DNA of 64,000 bases. It comes from Castellaniella sp034007085 (GTDB taxonomy: Bacteria > Pseudomonadota > Gammaproteobacteria > Burkholderiales > Burkholderiaceae_B). Under the pieces are notes generated by a model that was given only the letters and a program-made list of their open reading frames with translations, searched no databases and was not told where the DNA came from. Location of the stretch: positions 1 through 64,000 of the forward strand of contig NZ_JAVERO010000001.1 of the NCBI RefSeq assembly GCF_034007085.1, written 5' to 3'. Below are positions 14,472 through 23,518 of the stretch, piece by piece; position 1 is the first letter of the stretch; every line of letters begins with the position of its first letter. Both the position numbers and the translations under genes were made by a program.

Positions 14472-15407
14472 ATGGAAGGCTTTGTCACCAACGGATTTCA
14501 ACCCCTGCCCGGCTGCGCGCTGGTGCGCATCCAGGGGGCCGACGCCGCTGCGTTCCTGCACGGGCAGCTGACGCAGGGCATTGTTGGCCTGAGCAGCGAT
14601 CGGGCGGTGCCGGTGGCGTACTGCACGCCGCAGGGCCGCTTGCTGGCCAATGGCGTGATCTGGCGGACGGGGGATGATCGCTTTGTCTGGATGGTGTCAC
14701 AGGATGTGGCGGAAGGTCTGATCAAACGCCTGCGCATGTTCGTGCTGCGTGCGAAAGTCACCCTCGATCTGGACGCTACCCTGCGGGCCTGGGGCGTCTG
14801 GGGTATCGATGCCGTAGCGGCCACACTGCACGGCACACCGGCCTGGACACGGGTCGCGATCGCGGGCGCGGATTGGATCGTGGCCCCCATGGCTCAGGCG
14901 GAACGACCCGCTGCCTGGCGTGTTGCAGACACTGCGCCGGATGTGCTGCCTGACGCTTCCAGCGCGGCTGGAGAAGACGCCTGGGCAGCGCTGCGGCTGG
15001 CCAGCGGCTGGCCCTGGATCTGGGCGGCTTCCCAGGATATGTTTCTGCCGGCTTCCCTGGACATGGACCTGAACGGCACCATCGACTTTGCCAAGGGCTG
15101 CTACCCCGGCCAGGAAGTCATCGCCCGCAGCCATTATCGGGGGACCGTCAAGCGCCGCCTGGCCTGCGGGGCCGTTCCCTGGGAAACCGGCGCCCCTGCC
15201 CTGCCCCCAGGCTCGGATCTGTATGCTGCCGGCGATGGCGATGGCCGGCCCGTGGGCCGGGTGATCGAATCGGCGCTTGCTCGGGGACGGCTGTACATGG
15301 CTGCCGAGATCACCCTGTCGGACTGGCCGGCGACGCGCTATGCCATCGGTGCGCCCGGCGGTGCGGTACTCGACCTGGGCGTGCCTTCCCAGGCCGGTTC
15401 CGACTGA
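14472..15407 (+). CDS. ygfZ: YgfZ/GcvT-like folate-dependent Fe-S cluster protein
   Basis: A 311-residue protein of the GcvT fold with the YgfZ signature K-G-C-Y-P-G-Q-E at residues 208-215, including the conserved cysteine at 210. It supports assembly or repair of iron-sulfur enzymes in a tetrahydrofolate-dependent way. In relatives it is divergent from mltG; here the 2.76-kb transposon and a YeiH gene lie in between, so its promoter environment has changed. The transposon edge is about 75 bp upstream of the start. No strong ribosome-binding site is visible. Confidence 0.9.
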   Translation: MEGFVTNGFQPLPGCALVRIQGADAAAFLHGQLTQGIVGLSSDRAVPVAYCTPQGRLLANGVIWRTGDDRFVWMVSQDVAEGLIKRLRMFVLRAKVTLDLDATLRAWGVWGIDAVAATLHGTPAWTRVAIAGADWIVAPMAQAERPAAWRVADTAPDVLPDASSAAGEDAWAALRLASGWPWIWAASQDMFLPASLDMDLNGTIDFAKGCYPGQEVIARSHYRGTVKRRLACGAVPWETGAPALPPGSDLYAAGDGDGRPVGRVIESALARGRLYMAAEITLSDWPATRYAIGAPGGAVLDLGVPSQAGSD

Positions 15408-15476
15408 TCAGGGGGATCTCGTCGGGCCGGTGCAATGGGCGGCGCACGGGCGGAACCCGGCGCCCTCGTCCATGGC

Positions 15477-16370
15477 TCAGCGCGGCTGATGATACAGTTT
15501 CAGAATGCTGGAAAAATCCAGCTTTCCATGCCCCTGGCTGCTGTGCAGCGCGTACAGATTGCGTGCCAGTTCGCCCAAAGGGGTCGTCGCACGGGCCTGC
15601 ATGGATGCTTCTGCCGCCAGCCCCAGGTCCTTGAGCATCAGATCCACGCCAAAACCACCTGCATAATCCTTGGAGGCCGGCGTATTGTCCATCACACCAG
15701 GCCAGGGGTTGTACAGTTCCGTCGCCCAGTTGCGCCCGGAGCTTTTGGCGATGATATCCGACAGGGTCTTGGGATCCAGGCCATTGGCCACGCCCAGGGC
15801 CAGGGCTTCGGCGGTGCCCGCCATCAGGATGCCCAGGAGCATGTTGTTGCAGATCTTGGCGACCTGACCCGCGCCTGCGTCGCCCGCATGAAAGATGTTC
15901 TTGCCCATTTTTTCGAGATAGGGCCGGGCCGATTCCAGGTCGGCGGCTGCGCCGCCGACGATGAAGGTCAGCGTCCCTGCCACAGCGCCGCCCGTGCCGC
16001 CGGAGACCGGTGCGTCGATCATGCGGATGCCGCGCTGCGCGGCAGCGGCCGAGACCTTGCGGGCCGACTCGGGGGCAATGGTGCTGCATTCAAGCACCAG
16101 CGTGCCCTGGGCAATCGAGGCCAGCAGGCCCTCGTCGCCCAGGTACAGGCTTTCGACGTGACGACTGGCCGGTAGCATGCTGACGACCAGATCGGCGCCC
16201 TTGACGGCGTCCGCCGCCGAGGCGGCCGCCGTGGCGCCCGCCTGGACCAGGGTCTGGACGGCCTGGGGGACCAGATCAAAGACCTGAAGCCTGTGGCCTG
16301 CCTTCAGCAGGTTCTGTGCCATCGGGCCGCCCATGTGGCCCAATCCGATGAATCCGATGGTGCTGCTCAT
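15477..16370 (-). CDS. mmsB: 3-hydroxyisobutyrate dehydrogenase
   Basis: A 297-residue beta-hydroxyacid dehydrogenase that oxidises 3-hydroxyisobutyrate to methylmalonate semialdehyde with NAD in valine breakdown. The nucleotide-binding motif GFIGLGHMGGPMA is at residues 6-18, the substrate motif APVSGGTGGA near 120-129, and the catalytic lysine in GQVAKICNN at residue 172. The start follows GGAG; a longer frame has no ribosome-binding site. It is the last gene of the acyl-CoA dehydrogenase - hydrolase - mmsB operon. The next enzyme, MmsA, is not in this window. Confidence 0.93.
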   Translation of the reverse strand: MSSTIGFIGLGHMGGPMAQNLLKAGHRLQVFDLVPQAVQTLVQAGATAAASAADAVKGADLVVSMLPASRHVESLYLGDEGLLASIAQGTLVLECSTIAPESARKVSAAAAQRGIRMIDAPVSGGTGGAVAGTLTFIVGGAAADLESARPYLEKMGKNIFHAGDAGAGQVAKICNNMLLGILMAGTAEALALGVANGLDPKTLSDIIAKSSGRNWATELYNPWPGVMDNTPASKDYAGGFGVDLMLKDLGLAAEASMQARATTPLGELARNLYALHSSQGHGKLDFSSILKLYHQPR

Positions 16371-16427
16371 GTGTGTCTCCTGTGGTGATGCGTAGAATTT
16401 TTTCAGGGTCATGCGTGTCCGGTCGGC

Positions 16428-17588
16428 TCAGGGGCCCAGATCTGCCAGGGGGTGCGGCAGCCCGTCCGGCCCCAGCGGGGCCAGGAAACGCTGCACCCAG
16501 TCCGCCGTGGCCTGCTCTCGGGTGGCCGGATTCCAGCGCGGCGTCTTGTCCTTGTCGATCAGCAGCGCGCGGATGCCTTCGCGGAAATCGGGTTCGGCAC
16601 AACAATGCAGCGAGGCCGTGAATTCCATCCGAAAGGTTTCCGCCAGGGACTGATGCCGTGCGCGTGCCAGCAGCGTATGACTGAGACGGGCCGATCCCGG
16701 TGAGCCAGCCAGAAAAGTTGCCGCTGCCCGCGCCAGCCAAGGATCCGGATCATCTTTCCAGGCGCTGATGGCAGCGCCGATTTCCAGAAAATCGGCACGC
16801 CCGCAGGCCAGGCGGATGCGGTCCGCGTGACGCTGCAAAGGCCCGGGTTCGGGGGCTGCTGCCTGACATGCGTCCAGCACGGCATCCACCTGAGCCGCAT
16901 GCCGGGTCGGGTCGTCCGTCCAATCCGTGGCCGCCAGCGCGCCCAACAAGGCATCAAACCCATTGGCATCGCACAGCCGATCGGCCAGGCCGTAATGCAG
17001 GCAATCGCCTGCGCCCAGCTGCGCGCCGGTGAAGGCCAGGAATGTGCCGATACCGCGCGGCAGGCGGCTGAGCATCCAGGTGCCCGCCACATCGGGATAC
17101 AGCCCGATGGTGACTTCGGGCATGGCAAACCGTGTCGTGCCGGTCACGACGCGGTGACTGGCGCCCAGCATCAGCCCCACGCCGCCACCCATCACGATCC
17201 CGCTCGCCCAGCACAACACAGGTTTGGGATAGCTGTGAATGCGGTGATCCAGCCGATATTCGGTTGCAAAGAACTCACGGGCCTGGACATTGGCCCAGGC
17301 GTCGCCCGCCGGGCTGTCGAGCATGCCGCGGTACAGGCCGTGCAGATCGCCACCGGCACAGAACGCCTTGTCGCCGGCACCGTTCAGAACCACGGCGACG
17401 AGGCCGTCATCCGCCGCCCAGGCCTGCAGGCGGGCATCCAGCAGCTGGCACATGGCCAGGGACAGGCCGTTCAGGGTCCGGGGGCTGTTCAGCGTGGCAA
17501 CACCGATGCGTCGGCCGTCGTGGCCGGGGATTTCCTGGAACAGTACCGGGAGCTGATCGGTGGCTTCGGAAAGAGCGGGCGCATTCAT
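16428..17588 (-). CDS. 3-hydroxyisobutyryl-CoA hydrolase (enoyl-CoA hydratase family)
   Basis: A 386-residue crotonase-fold protein. The oxyanion-hole segments are AFCAGGDL (about 75-82) and GGGVGLM (134-140), and the acid pair Glu158 (MPE) and Asp166 (YPDVAG) is diagnostic for HIBYL-CoA hydrolases rather than hydratases. It releases 3-hydroxyisobutyrate from its CoA ester for MmsB downstream. Its long C-terminal extension, compared with simple hydratases, is normal for this subfamily. The start overlaps the stop of the acyl-CoA dehydrogenase gene (ATGA). Confidence 0.9.
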   Translation of the reverse strand: MNAPALSEATDQLPVLFQEIPGHDGRRIGVATLNSPRTLNGLSLAMCQLLDARLQAWAADDGLVAVVLNGAGDKAFCAGGDLHGLYRGMLDSPAGDAWANVQAREFFATEYRLDHRIHSYPKPVLCWASGIVMGGGVGLMLGASHRVVTGTTRFAMPEVTIGLYPDVAGTWMLSRLPRGIGTFLAFTGAQLGAGDCLHYGLADRLCDANGFDALLGALAATDWTDDPTRHAAQVDAVLDACQAAAPEPGPLQRHADRIRLACGRADFLEIGAAISAWKDDPDPWLARAAATFLAGSPGSARLSHTLLARARHQSLAETFRMEFTASLHCCAEPDFREGIRALLIDKDKTPRWNPATREQATADWVQRFLAPLGPDGLPHPLADLGP

Positions 17589-18739
17589 CGCAGATCGGCC
17601 TCCTGGGTGAGAATATGACGCGCCACGATCAGGCGCATGATTTCGTTGGTACCTTCCAGGATCTGATGCACGCGGGTATCGCGCACCAGGCGTTCCAGCG
17701 GGTAGTCCTTCAGGTAGCCATAGCCGCCATGGATCTGCTGCGCGTCCAGGCAGGACTGGAAACACAGGTCCGTGGCCAGGCGCTTGGCCATCGCGCAGTA
17801 GGCGGTGGCCTGGGGATCGCCTTCGTCGAGTTTGCAGGCCGCCAGCCGCACCATCTGGCGGGAAGCCACGATATGGGTCAGCAGGTCGGCCAGCTTGAAC
17901 TGCAAGGCCTGGAAATCCGCCAGGGCGCGCCCGAACTGGCGCCGTTCGCCCATGTAGCGGCGTGCGGCTTCGTAGGCCCCCTGGGCGGCACCGACCGAGC
18001 AGGTGGCGATATTGATGCGCCCCCCGTCCAGACCCTTCATGGCAAAGCGAAAACCCTCGCCTTCTTCGCCCAGGCGGTTTTCCACCGGCACCTGGACGTT
18101 TTCGAAGGTGATCGGACGGGTGGACTGGCTGTTCCAGCCCATTTTGTGTTCCTTGCGGCCATAGGTGATGCCGTCGCTGTCGGCCGGCACCACCAGAGCC
18201 GAAATGCCGCGTGCGCCCTCGCCGCCGGTGCGCGCCATGACCACCAGGACATCGGTGTCCCCGGCACCGGAAATGAAGGCCTTGGCGCCATTCAGGACGT
18301 AGTGCCCACCCTCGCGGCGCGCGCTGGTCGTCAACGAAGCGGCATCCGAACCCGCGCCGGGTTCGGTCAGGCAGTAGGATGCGAGTTTTTCACCGCTGGT
18401 CAGCAGCGGCCCCCAGTGGTCGCGCACGCTGGGCTGCGCCCAGGTGCCGATCATCCAGGTTGCCATGTTGTGAATGGTGATGAAGGCCGTGGTGGAGGGA
18501 TCGACAGCAGCCATTTCCTCGAACACCAGCGTGGCGTCCAGGCGGGGCAGGCCCAACCCGCCAATGGATTCAGGCGCATACATGGCGCAGAATCCGAGTT
18601 CGCCGGCCTTGGCGAAAGTTTCTCGGGGGAAGATGCAATCCTCGTCCCACTGCGCCGCATGTGGGGCCAGTTCGCCCTGGGCGAATTCCCGGGCGGCCTG
18701 GGCAAAGGCCTGTTGTTCCTCGGTAAGGCGAAAATCCAT
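17585..18739 (-). CDS. Acyl-CoA dehydrogenase, probably isobutyryl-CoA dehydrogenase
   Basis: A 384-residue FAD-dependent acyl-CoA dehydrogenase. Motifs: CLTEPGAGSDAASL near 125, RRQFGRALADFQALQFKLAD near 270, and the catalytic glutamate in ILEGTNEIMR near 363. From context (HIBYL-CoA hydrolase and 3-hydroxyisobutyrate dehydrogenase downstream) it most likely oxidises isobutyryl-CoA to methacrylyl-CoA in valine catabolism. Electrons would go to ETF, encoded elsewhere. Other short branched acyl-CoAs remain possible. The start has GGAG about 11 bases upstream. It is the first gene of the operon. Confidence 0.88.
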   Translation of the reverse strand: MDFRLTEEQQAFAQAAREFAQGELAPHAAQWDEDCIFPRETFAKAGELGFCAMYAPESIGGLGLPRLDATLVFEEMAAVDPSTTAFITIHNMATWMIGTWAQPSVRDHWGPLLTSGEKLASYCLTEPGAGSDAASLTTSARREGGHYVLNGAKAFISGAGDTDVLVVMARTGGEGARGISALVVPADSDGITYGRKEHKMGWNSQSTRPITFENVQVPVENRLGEEGEGFRFAMKGLDGGRINIATCSVGAAQGAYEAARRYMGERRQFGRALADFQALQFKLADLLTHIVASRQMVRLAACKLDEGDPQATAYCAMAKRLATDLCFQSCLDAQQIHGGYGYLKDYPLERLVRDTRVHQILEGTNEIMRLIVARHILTQEADLR

Positions 18740-18953
18740 GGTGTGTGTCTCCGGATTTCATGGGGCTGCTGCGGCTGTGCTCGTGGCGCCGCTCGATACG
18801 GTCCCGCCTGGGGCTGGTGTCCTACTTGGCGGATTCAGTTTGACTGTAGCACTTCGCTGGCCTGTCCCCCTGCGGCCTGCTCACCTTAGCGCAGCCGTCT
18901 GGACATGGCTGTCGCGCACACGACAATCGACAGCCGGCCCGGAGACGCCGCCA

Positions 18954-19268
18954 TCAAGCGCGTGGCGCGCCTGTCCGCACAGACCGCTGCGGCGCCTCGC
19001 GCCGATGCGCCGCGCGCCGCCGCCGGGATTCCAGGGGGTCGAAGACCAGCGGCCGGTACAGTTCGACACGGTCGCCTTCGCGCAGTGTCCGGTATTCATC
19101 GCAGCGTTCGCCGTACACGCCAGTTGCAAGCGGAATATCCGAGAATTCAGGAAACGTCTCGGCAAAACCGCTGAGCGCCAGGGCCTGGCCGACGGTCGCG
19201 CCCTCGGGCACGTCCAGTGTCTGCCGCCACAGCTGCGTGGGGGCGGCAAAGGCGATCTGCACCCGCAC
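18954..19268 (-). CDS. rnfH: RnfH/UPF0125 family ubiquitin-fold protein
   Basis: A 104-residue beta-grasp protein starting at GTG, four bases after the ratA stop. The conserved features are V-Q-I-A-F-A at the N-terminus, GATVGQAL near 23, and the ending GDRVELYRPLVFDP near 67-80, followed by a basic tail (about 82-104) richer in arginine than the core. The partnership with ratA in one operon is conserved across beta- and gammaproteobacteria. Function remains unclear despite the Rnf name. Confidence 0.88.
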   Translation of the reverse strand: MRVQIAFAAPTQLWRQTLDVPEGATVGQALALSGFAETFPEFSDIPLATGVYGERCDEYRTLREGDRVELYRPLVFDPLESRRRRAAHRREAPQRSVRTGAPRA

Positions 19269-19271
19269 CGT

Positions 19272-19706
19272 TCAGTCCCCGTAGAGCGCGTAGGCGCGCT
19301 GGGTGAAGGAATCGATGAAACTGGTGGCGATCCGATTGAAAACCGGCCCCACCACAGCCGACAGCGCACGGCTGGAAAAGGTATATTCCATGGTGTAGAG
19401 CACCTTGCAGCCGTCTTCGCCCAGGGGCTGAAAGGCCCAATGCCCGGTCAGGCTGGAAAACGGCCCGTCCACCAGATGAAAGACGATCCGGTGCGGATAG
19501 TCGTGGTCATTGCGCGTGGTGAAGCTCTGGCGGATACCTGCGAAATGGATCTGTACCGTCGCCTGCATGCCCTGTTCGTTGTGCCACTGCACCTGGGCGC
19601 CGCCGCACCAGGGCATGAATTCAGGGTATCGCCCGACATCGGCCACCAGATCGAACATCTGTTCGCAACTGAATGGGACGAGGACGGAGCGCTGGATCGA
19701 AGGCAT
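19272..19706 (-). CDS. ratA: RatA-type START/SRPBCC protein (ubiquinone-binding family)
   Basis: A 144-residue protein of the Coq10/RatA family with the lipid-binding START-like fold. Typical segments are QMFDLVADVGRYPEFMPWC near 15-33 and the ending FIDSFTQRAYALYG. The family is described both as a coenzyme Q chaperone and, in E. coli, as a ribosome-association inhibitor; the first is more general. It is divergent from smpB over 72 bp and followed by rnfH, the standard arrangement. Confidence 0.92.
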   Translation of the reverse strand: MPSIQRSVLVPFSCEQMFDLVADVGRYPEFMPWCGGAQVQWHNEQGMQATVQIHFAGIRQSFTTRNDHDYPHRIVFHLVDGPFSSLTGHWAFQPLGEDGCKVLYTMEYTFSSRALSAVVGPVFNRIATSFIDSFTQRAYALYGD

Positions 19707-19778
19707 CGGGAAATCGGTCGGTTAAGCTAGAATGCCTGGATTTTACATTTTCAGTTCCCGCCTGGGCCGGACCCTTTC

Positions 19779-20243
19779 ATGAGTATTGTCGAAAATCGCA
19801 AAGCCACCCACGATTATTTCATCGAGGAGCGCTTCGAGGCCGGGTTGGTCCTGGAAGGCTGGGAGGTCAAGGCCATCCGCGCAGGCCATGTCCAGCTCAA
19901 GGAATCCTACGTGATCGTGCGCGATGGCGCCCTGTGGATCCTGGGCATGCACATCAGCCCATTGCCCACGGCCTCGACCCATATCCACCCCAACGCCACC
20001 CGCACGCGCAAGCTGCTGCTGCACGCCCACGAAATCAACAAGCTGATCGGCAAGGTCGAACAGCGCGGCTATGCTCTGGTGCCGCTGAACCTGCACTACA
20101 AGGGGGGGCGCATCAAGCTGGATTTCGGCCTGGGCCGCGGCAAGAAACTGCACGACAAGCGCGATACCCAGCGCGACAAGGACTGGGCGCGCGAAAAAGA
20201 ACGGCTGATGAAACACGACACCCGCACGCGCCGGGGTGAATGA
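19779..20243 (+). CDS. smpB: SsrA-binding protein SmpB
   Basis: A 154-residue tmRNA-binding protein for ribosome rescue. Motifs: ENRKATHDYFIEERFEAGLVL at the start, GWEVKAIRAG near 28, LLLHAHEI near 80, and the basic C-terminal helix GKKLHDKRDTQRDKDWAREKER that enters the decoding centre. No ssrA gene was recognised in this window. It is convergent with ogt; a 12-bp stem-loop separates the two. Confidence 0.96.
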   Translation: MSIVENRKATHDYFIEERFEAGLVLEGWEVKAIRAGHVQLKESYVIVRDGALWILGMHISPLPTASTHIHPNATRTRKLLLHAHEINKLIGKVEQRGYALVPLNLHYKGGRIKLDFGLGRGKKLHDKRDTQRDKDWAREKERLMKHDTRTRRGE

Positions 20244-20245
20244 AG

Positions 20246-20275
20246 CCGTGTCCTGATGGGTCAATCAGGACACGG
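20246..20275. terminator. 12-bp stem-loop between convergent smpB and ogt
   Basis: Arms 20246-20257 and 20264-20275 pair perfectly around a 6-base loop. The structure begins 2 bases after the smpB stop, and its loop contains the ogt stop codon (20261-20263 on the minus strand). Neither side has a T-tract, so it may act as a 3'-end stabiliser or a Rho-aided bidirectional terminator rather than an intrinsic one. Confidence 0.55.
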
Positions 20276-20956
20276 ACCGCAGATCGTGAAGCCTTCGAGT
20301 TGCAGCAGTCGGACCTTGCGGGCCAGCCCCCCGCCATAGCCATTCAGGGTGCCATTGCGCGCCAGGATGCGGTGGCAGGGAATGATGATGCTGATGGGAT
20401 TGCGGCCCACGGCCGTACCGACGGCGCGCCCATGGGCCGCGCTCAGGCCCGCTTGTTCGGCCAGTTCGCCATAGGACAGGGTGGTGCCACAGGGGACTGC
20501 CAGCAGGGCCTGCCAGACCCGCCGCTGAAAAGCCGTGCCCTGGGGCGCCAGCCGCACATCGAACACCTGACGTTCACCGCGCCAGTATTCGTCCAGTTCA
20601 TGTCCAGCCTGTTGCAGCACTACCAAGGCGGCGACGGGCGTATCGTCCTGCAGCAGGCGCAGGGTCTGCGGGCCAGCCGACTGCCTGGCACTTGGGGATT
20701 CGGTCGTCCGGGTGATTGTGGGGAACAGCGCCCCGTCCTGGCCCGCAGGCCGTCCCCGCACGGCCTTGAGCGTACGCATCGATCGGCCATCCAGCGTCCC
20801 CATGGTGGGGTCGGAGACCACCTGGGCGGCGGCCTGCACCCCAGGCACCCGGGGCAGATCCCGCTGGTCCGTGAAATACAGGCCCAGCAGGCCGCGGCCG
20901 TCCGCGGCCAGCAGGATCGCCCCCAGGGGGGACGCAATCAGGGCATAGGACGGCAT
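20261..20956 (-). CDS. ogt: Methylated-DNA--protein-cysteine methyltransferase
   Basis: A 231-residue O6-alkylguanine DNA alkyltransferase. The C-terminal domain has the active-site motif PCHRIL (near 193-198) with the acceptor cysteine, preceded by GTTLSYGELAEQAG and AVGTAVGRNP. The N-terminal domain is longer than in E. coli Ogt because of an insertion of about 50 residues near 55-105 (rich in R, T and P). The reaction transfers the alkyl group irreversibly to the enzyme. No ada-like zinc domain is present. The stop lies in the loop of a strong hairpin. Confidence 0.9.
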   Translation of the reverse strand: MPSYALIASPLGAILLAADGRGLLGLYFTDQRDLPRVPGVQAAAQVVSDPTMGTLDGRSMRTLKAVRGRPAGQDGALFPTITRTTESPSARQSAGPQTLRLLQDDTPVAALVVLQQAGHELDEYWRGERQVFDVRLAPQGTAFQRRVWQALLAVPCGTTLSYGELAEQAGLSAAHGRAVGTAVGRNPISIIIPCHRILARNGTLNGYGGGLARKVRLLQLEGFTICGPCPD

Positions 20957-20961
20957 GCCCG

Positions 20962-23340
20962 TCAGGCGGCGACCTTCGTGTCGGCCAGACGCTGCCAGGT
21001 ATCAACCACCGTGTCCGGATTCAGAGACATGGACAGGATGCCCTCGTCGCGCAGCCATTGAGCCAGGTCGGGATGATCGCTGGGGCCCTGGCCGCAAATG
21101 CCGACGTATTTGCCGGCTTTCAGGCAGGCCTGGATGGCGCGGCGCAGCATGAACAGCACGGCCGGATCGCGCTCGTCGAAGTCGGCGGCCAGCAGTTCCA
21201 TGCCTGAATCCCGATCCAGCCCCAGGGTCAGCTGGGTCATGTCGTTCGAGCCGATCGAAAAGCCGTCGAAATATTGCAGGAATTCCTCGGCCAGGATGGC
21301 ATTGGTCGGGACTTCGCACATCATGATCAGGCGCAGACCGTTTTCGCCGCGCTTGAGGCCATGGGATGCCAGCAGATCGACCACGCGCTCGGCCTGGCTG
21401 AGCGTGCGCACGAACGGCACCATGATTTCCACATTGGTCAGGCCCATTTCGTCGCGGACCTTTTTCAGGGCCTCGCATTCCATGCGGAAGCATTCGGCAA
21501 AGTCCTCGGAGATGTAGCGCGACGCGCCCCGGAAGCCCAGCATCGGGTTTTCTTCTTCGGGCTCGTAGCGCGAACCGCCCACCAGCTTGCGGTATTCATT
21601 GGACTTGAAATCCGACAGGCGCACGATCACGGGCTTGGGATAGAAAGCCGCGCCGATGGTGGCGACGCCTTCGGCCAGTTTTTCCACGAAGAAGGCACGC
21701 GGGCTGGCGTAGCCCCGGGCGGCCGATTCCACGGCCTTTTTCAAATCGCCATCGACGTTCGGGTAGTCCAGGATCGCCTTGGGGTGGACGTTGATGTTGT
21801 TGTTGATGATGAATTCCAGGCGCGCCAGGCCGACGCCGCCATTGGGAATCTGCGAAAAATCGAAAGCCAGCTGTGGGTTGCCGACATTCATCATGATTTT
21901 CAGGCCGATGTCGGGCATCTGGCCCCAGCGGACTTCTTCGACCTCGGTCTCGATCAGGCCATCGTAGATGCGGCCTTCGTCGCCCTCGGCGCAAGACACG
22001 GTGACCTCGCGGCCATTGGCCAGCACGTCGGTGGCATCGGCGCAGCCGACCACGGCCGGGATGCCCAGTTCGCGCGCGATGATGGCCGCGTGGCAGGTGC
22101 GGCCGCCCCGATTGGTGACGATGGCCGAAGCCAGTTTCATGACTGGTTCCCAGTTGGGGTCGGTCATGTCGGTGACCAGGATGTCGCCGGGGCGCACCTT
22201 GTCCATTTCAGAGGCATCGGCCACGACGCGCACCGTGCCCGAGCCGATCTTCTGGCCGATGGCGCGGCCGGTGACCAGAACCTCGCCGGTGGCCTTCAGG
22301 CGGTAGCGTTCCTGGACGTCGTGGTGGCTCTGCTGGGATTTCACGGTCTCGGGGCGGGCCTGCAGGATGTAGAGCTTGCCATCCACCCCATCACGGCCCC
22401 ATTCGATATCCATCGGGCGCTGGTAGTGTTTTTCGATGATGGTCGCGTAGCGGGCGAGCTCGATGATTTCTTCGTCGGTCAGGGAATAGCGGTTGCGCTC
22501 GGATGCGGGGACTTCGACCGTACGCACGGCATGGCCGGAGACACGTTGTTCATCGAATTCCATCTTGATCAGCTTGGAGCCGATGCGCCGGCTGATGACG
22601 GGATAGTGGCCGGCTTCCAGTGTGGGTTTGAAGACATAGAATTCGTCGGGATTGACCGCGCCCTGGACCACGGTTTCACCCAGCCCGTAGGACGAAGTGA
22701 TGAACACCACATCCTTGAAGCCGGATTCCGTGTCCAGCGTGAACATCACGCCCGCGCTGCCCTTGTCCGAACGCACCATGCGCTGGATACCGGCCGACAG
22801 CGCGACTTCGGCATGCGCGTAGCCTTTGTGCACGCGGTAGGAGATCGCCCGATCGTTGTACAGCGAAGCGAACACGTGGCGGATCTTGTCCAGCACATCA
22901 TCGATGCCGACCACGTTCAGGTAGGTTTCCTGCTGACCGGCGAACGAGGCATCGGGCAGGTCCTCGGCCGTGGCCGACGAGCGCACGGCAAAGGAGCCCT
23001 TGCCATCGGCATCCAGCGCGGCAAAAGCCGTGCGGATGGCCTGCTCGAAATCGGCCGGGAACGGCGTGTCGATCACCCACTGGCGGATTTCGGCGCCGGC
23101 GGCGGCCAGTTCGCGTACGTCATCGGCATTGAGCGCATCCAGGCGCGCGTTGATGCGCGCGTCCAGGCCGGAAGATTTCAGAAAATCGCGAAAAGCATCG
23201 GCCGTGGTGGCAAAGCCGCCTGGAACACGGACGCCCGCGCCAGCCAGCTGGCTGATCATTTCCCCAAGAGAAGCGTTCTTGCCTCCTACCGAGTCCACAT
23301 CCGTCATGCGGAGCTGCTCGAACGATACGACATACGACAT
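20962..23340 (-). CDS. ppsA: Phosphoenolpyruvate synthase
   Basis: A 792-residue enzyme making PEP from pyruvate and ATP with release of AMP and phosphate. It has an N-terminal ATP-grasp-like domain (SVGGKNASLGEM near 18), the central phosphohistidine domain (GGRTCHAAIIARE, His near 423) and the C-terminal PEP/pyruvate barrel ending in GICGQGPSDHP with the catalytic cysteine. The regulator PpsR is encoded divergently. The start at MSYVVSF follows AAAGGTGAC; a frame 33 codons longer reaches into the structured leader and is unlikely. Confidence 0.95.
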   Translation of the reverse strand: MSYVVSFEQLRMTDVDSVGGKNASLGEMISQLAGAGVRVPGGFATTADAFRDFLKSSGLDARINARLDALNADDVRELAAAGAEIRQWVIDTPFPADFEQAIRTAFAALDADGKGSFAVRSSATAEDLPDASFAGQQETYLNVVGIDDVLDKIRHVFASLYNDRAISYRVHKGYAHAEVALSAGIQRMVRSDKGSAGVMFTLDTESGFKDVVFITSSYGLGETVVQGAVNPDEFYVFKPTLEAGHYPVISRRIGSKLIKMEFDEQRVSGHAVRTVEVPASERNRYSLTDEEIIELARYATIIEKHYQRPMDIEWGRDGVDGKLYILQARPETVKSQQSHHDVQERYRLKATGEVLVTGRAIGQKIGSGTVRVVADASEMDKVRPGDILVTDMTDPNWEPVMKLASAIVTNRGGRTCHAAIIARELGIPAVVGCADATDVLANGREVTVSCAEGDEGRIYDGLIETEVEEVRWGQMPDIGLKIMMNVGNPQLAFDFSQIPNGGVGLARLEFIINNNINVHPKAILDYPNVDGDLKKAVESAARGYASPRAFFVEKLAEGVATIGAAFYPKPVIVRLSDFKSNEYRKLVGGSRYEPEEENPMLGFRGASRYISEDFAECFRMECEALKKVRDEMGLTNVEIMVPFVRTLSQAERVVDLLASHGLKRGENGLRLIMMCEVPTNAILAEEFLQYFDGFSIGSNDMTQLTLGLDRDSGMELLAADFDERDPAVLFMLRRAIQACLKAGKYVGICGQGPSDHPDLAQWLRDEGILSMSLNPDTVVDTWQRLADTKVAA

Positions 23341-23368
23341 GGTGTCACCTTTGAGATAGAAAAAGCGT

Positions 23369-23441
23369 GTTTGCCCGGCGTACGCGGCGCGAAGAACAAA
23401 TACCTTCGCGTGCGCGGCATGAACGCGTGCGCCCGGCAAAC
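23369..23441 (-). promoter_or_regulatory. Nested inverted repeats in the ppsA leader
   Basis: An outer pair (23369-23380 with 23430-23441, one mismatch in 12) encloses a perfect 7-bp pair (23388-23394 with 23404-23410). Both lie between ppsA and the divergent ppsR, in the 5' region of ppsA. They could be an RNA control element or protein-binding dyads. No T-tract makes a simple terminator. Confidence 0.45.
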
Positions 23442-23518
23442 CAGCCTTGCTCCCGGCTCGGGTGACTGGTAATCTTCGCGGATTGTACCGTTTCTGACGC
23501 TTGGTGGTTCAACAATCC

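Noticed and set aside
21274..23472. A 732-codon open frame on the plus strand opposite ppsA
   Set aside because: It is the mirror of a GC-rich, strongly conserved ppsA frame. Its composition (His/Asp/Gly-rich, no motif) is that of an antisense artefact and it has no ribosome-binding site.
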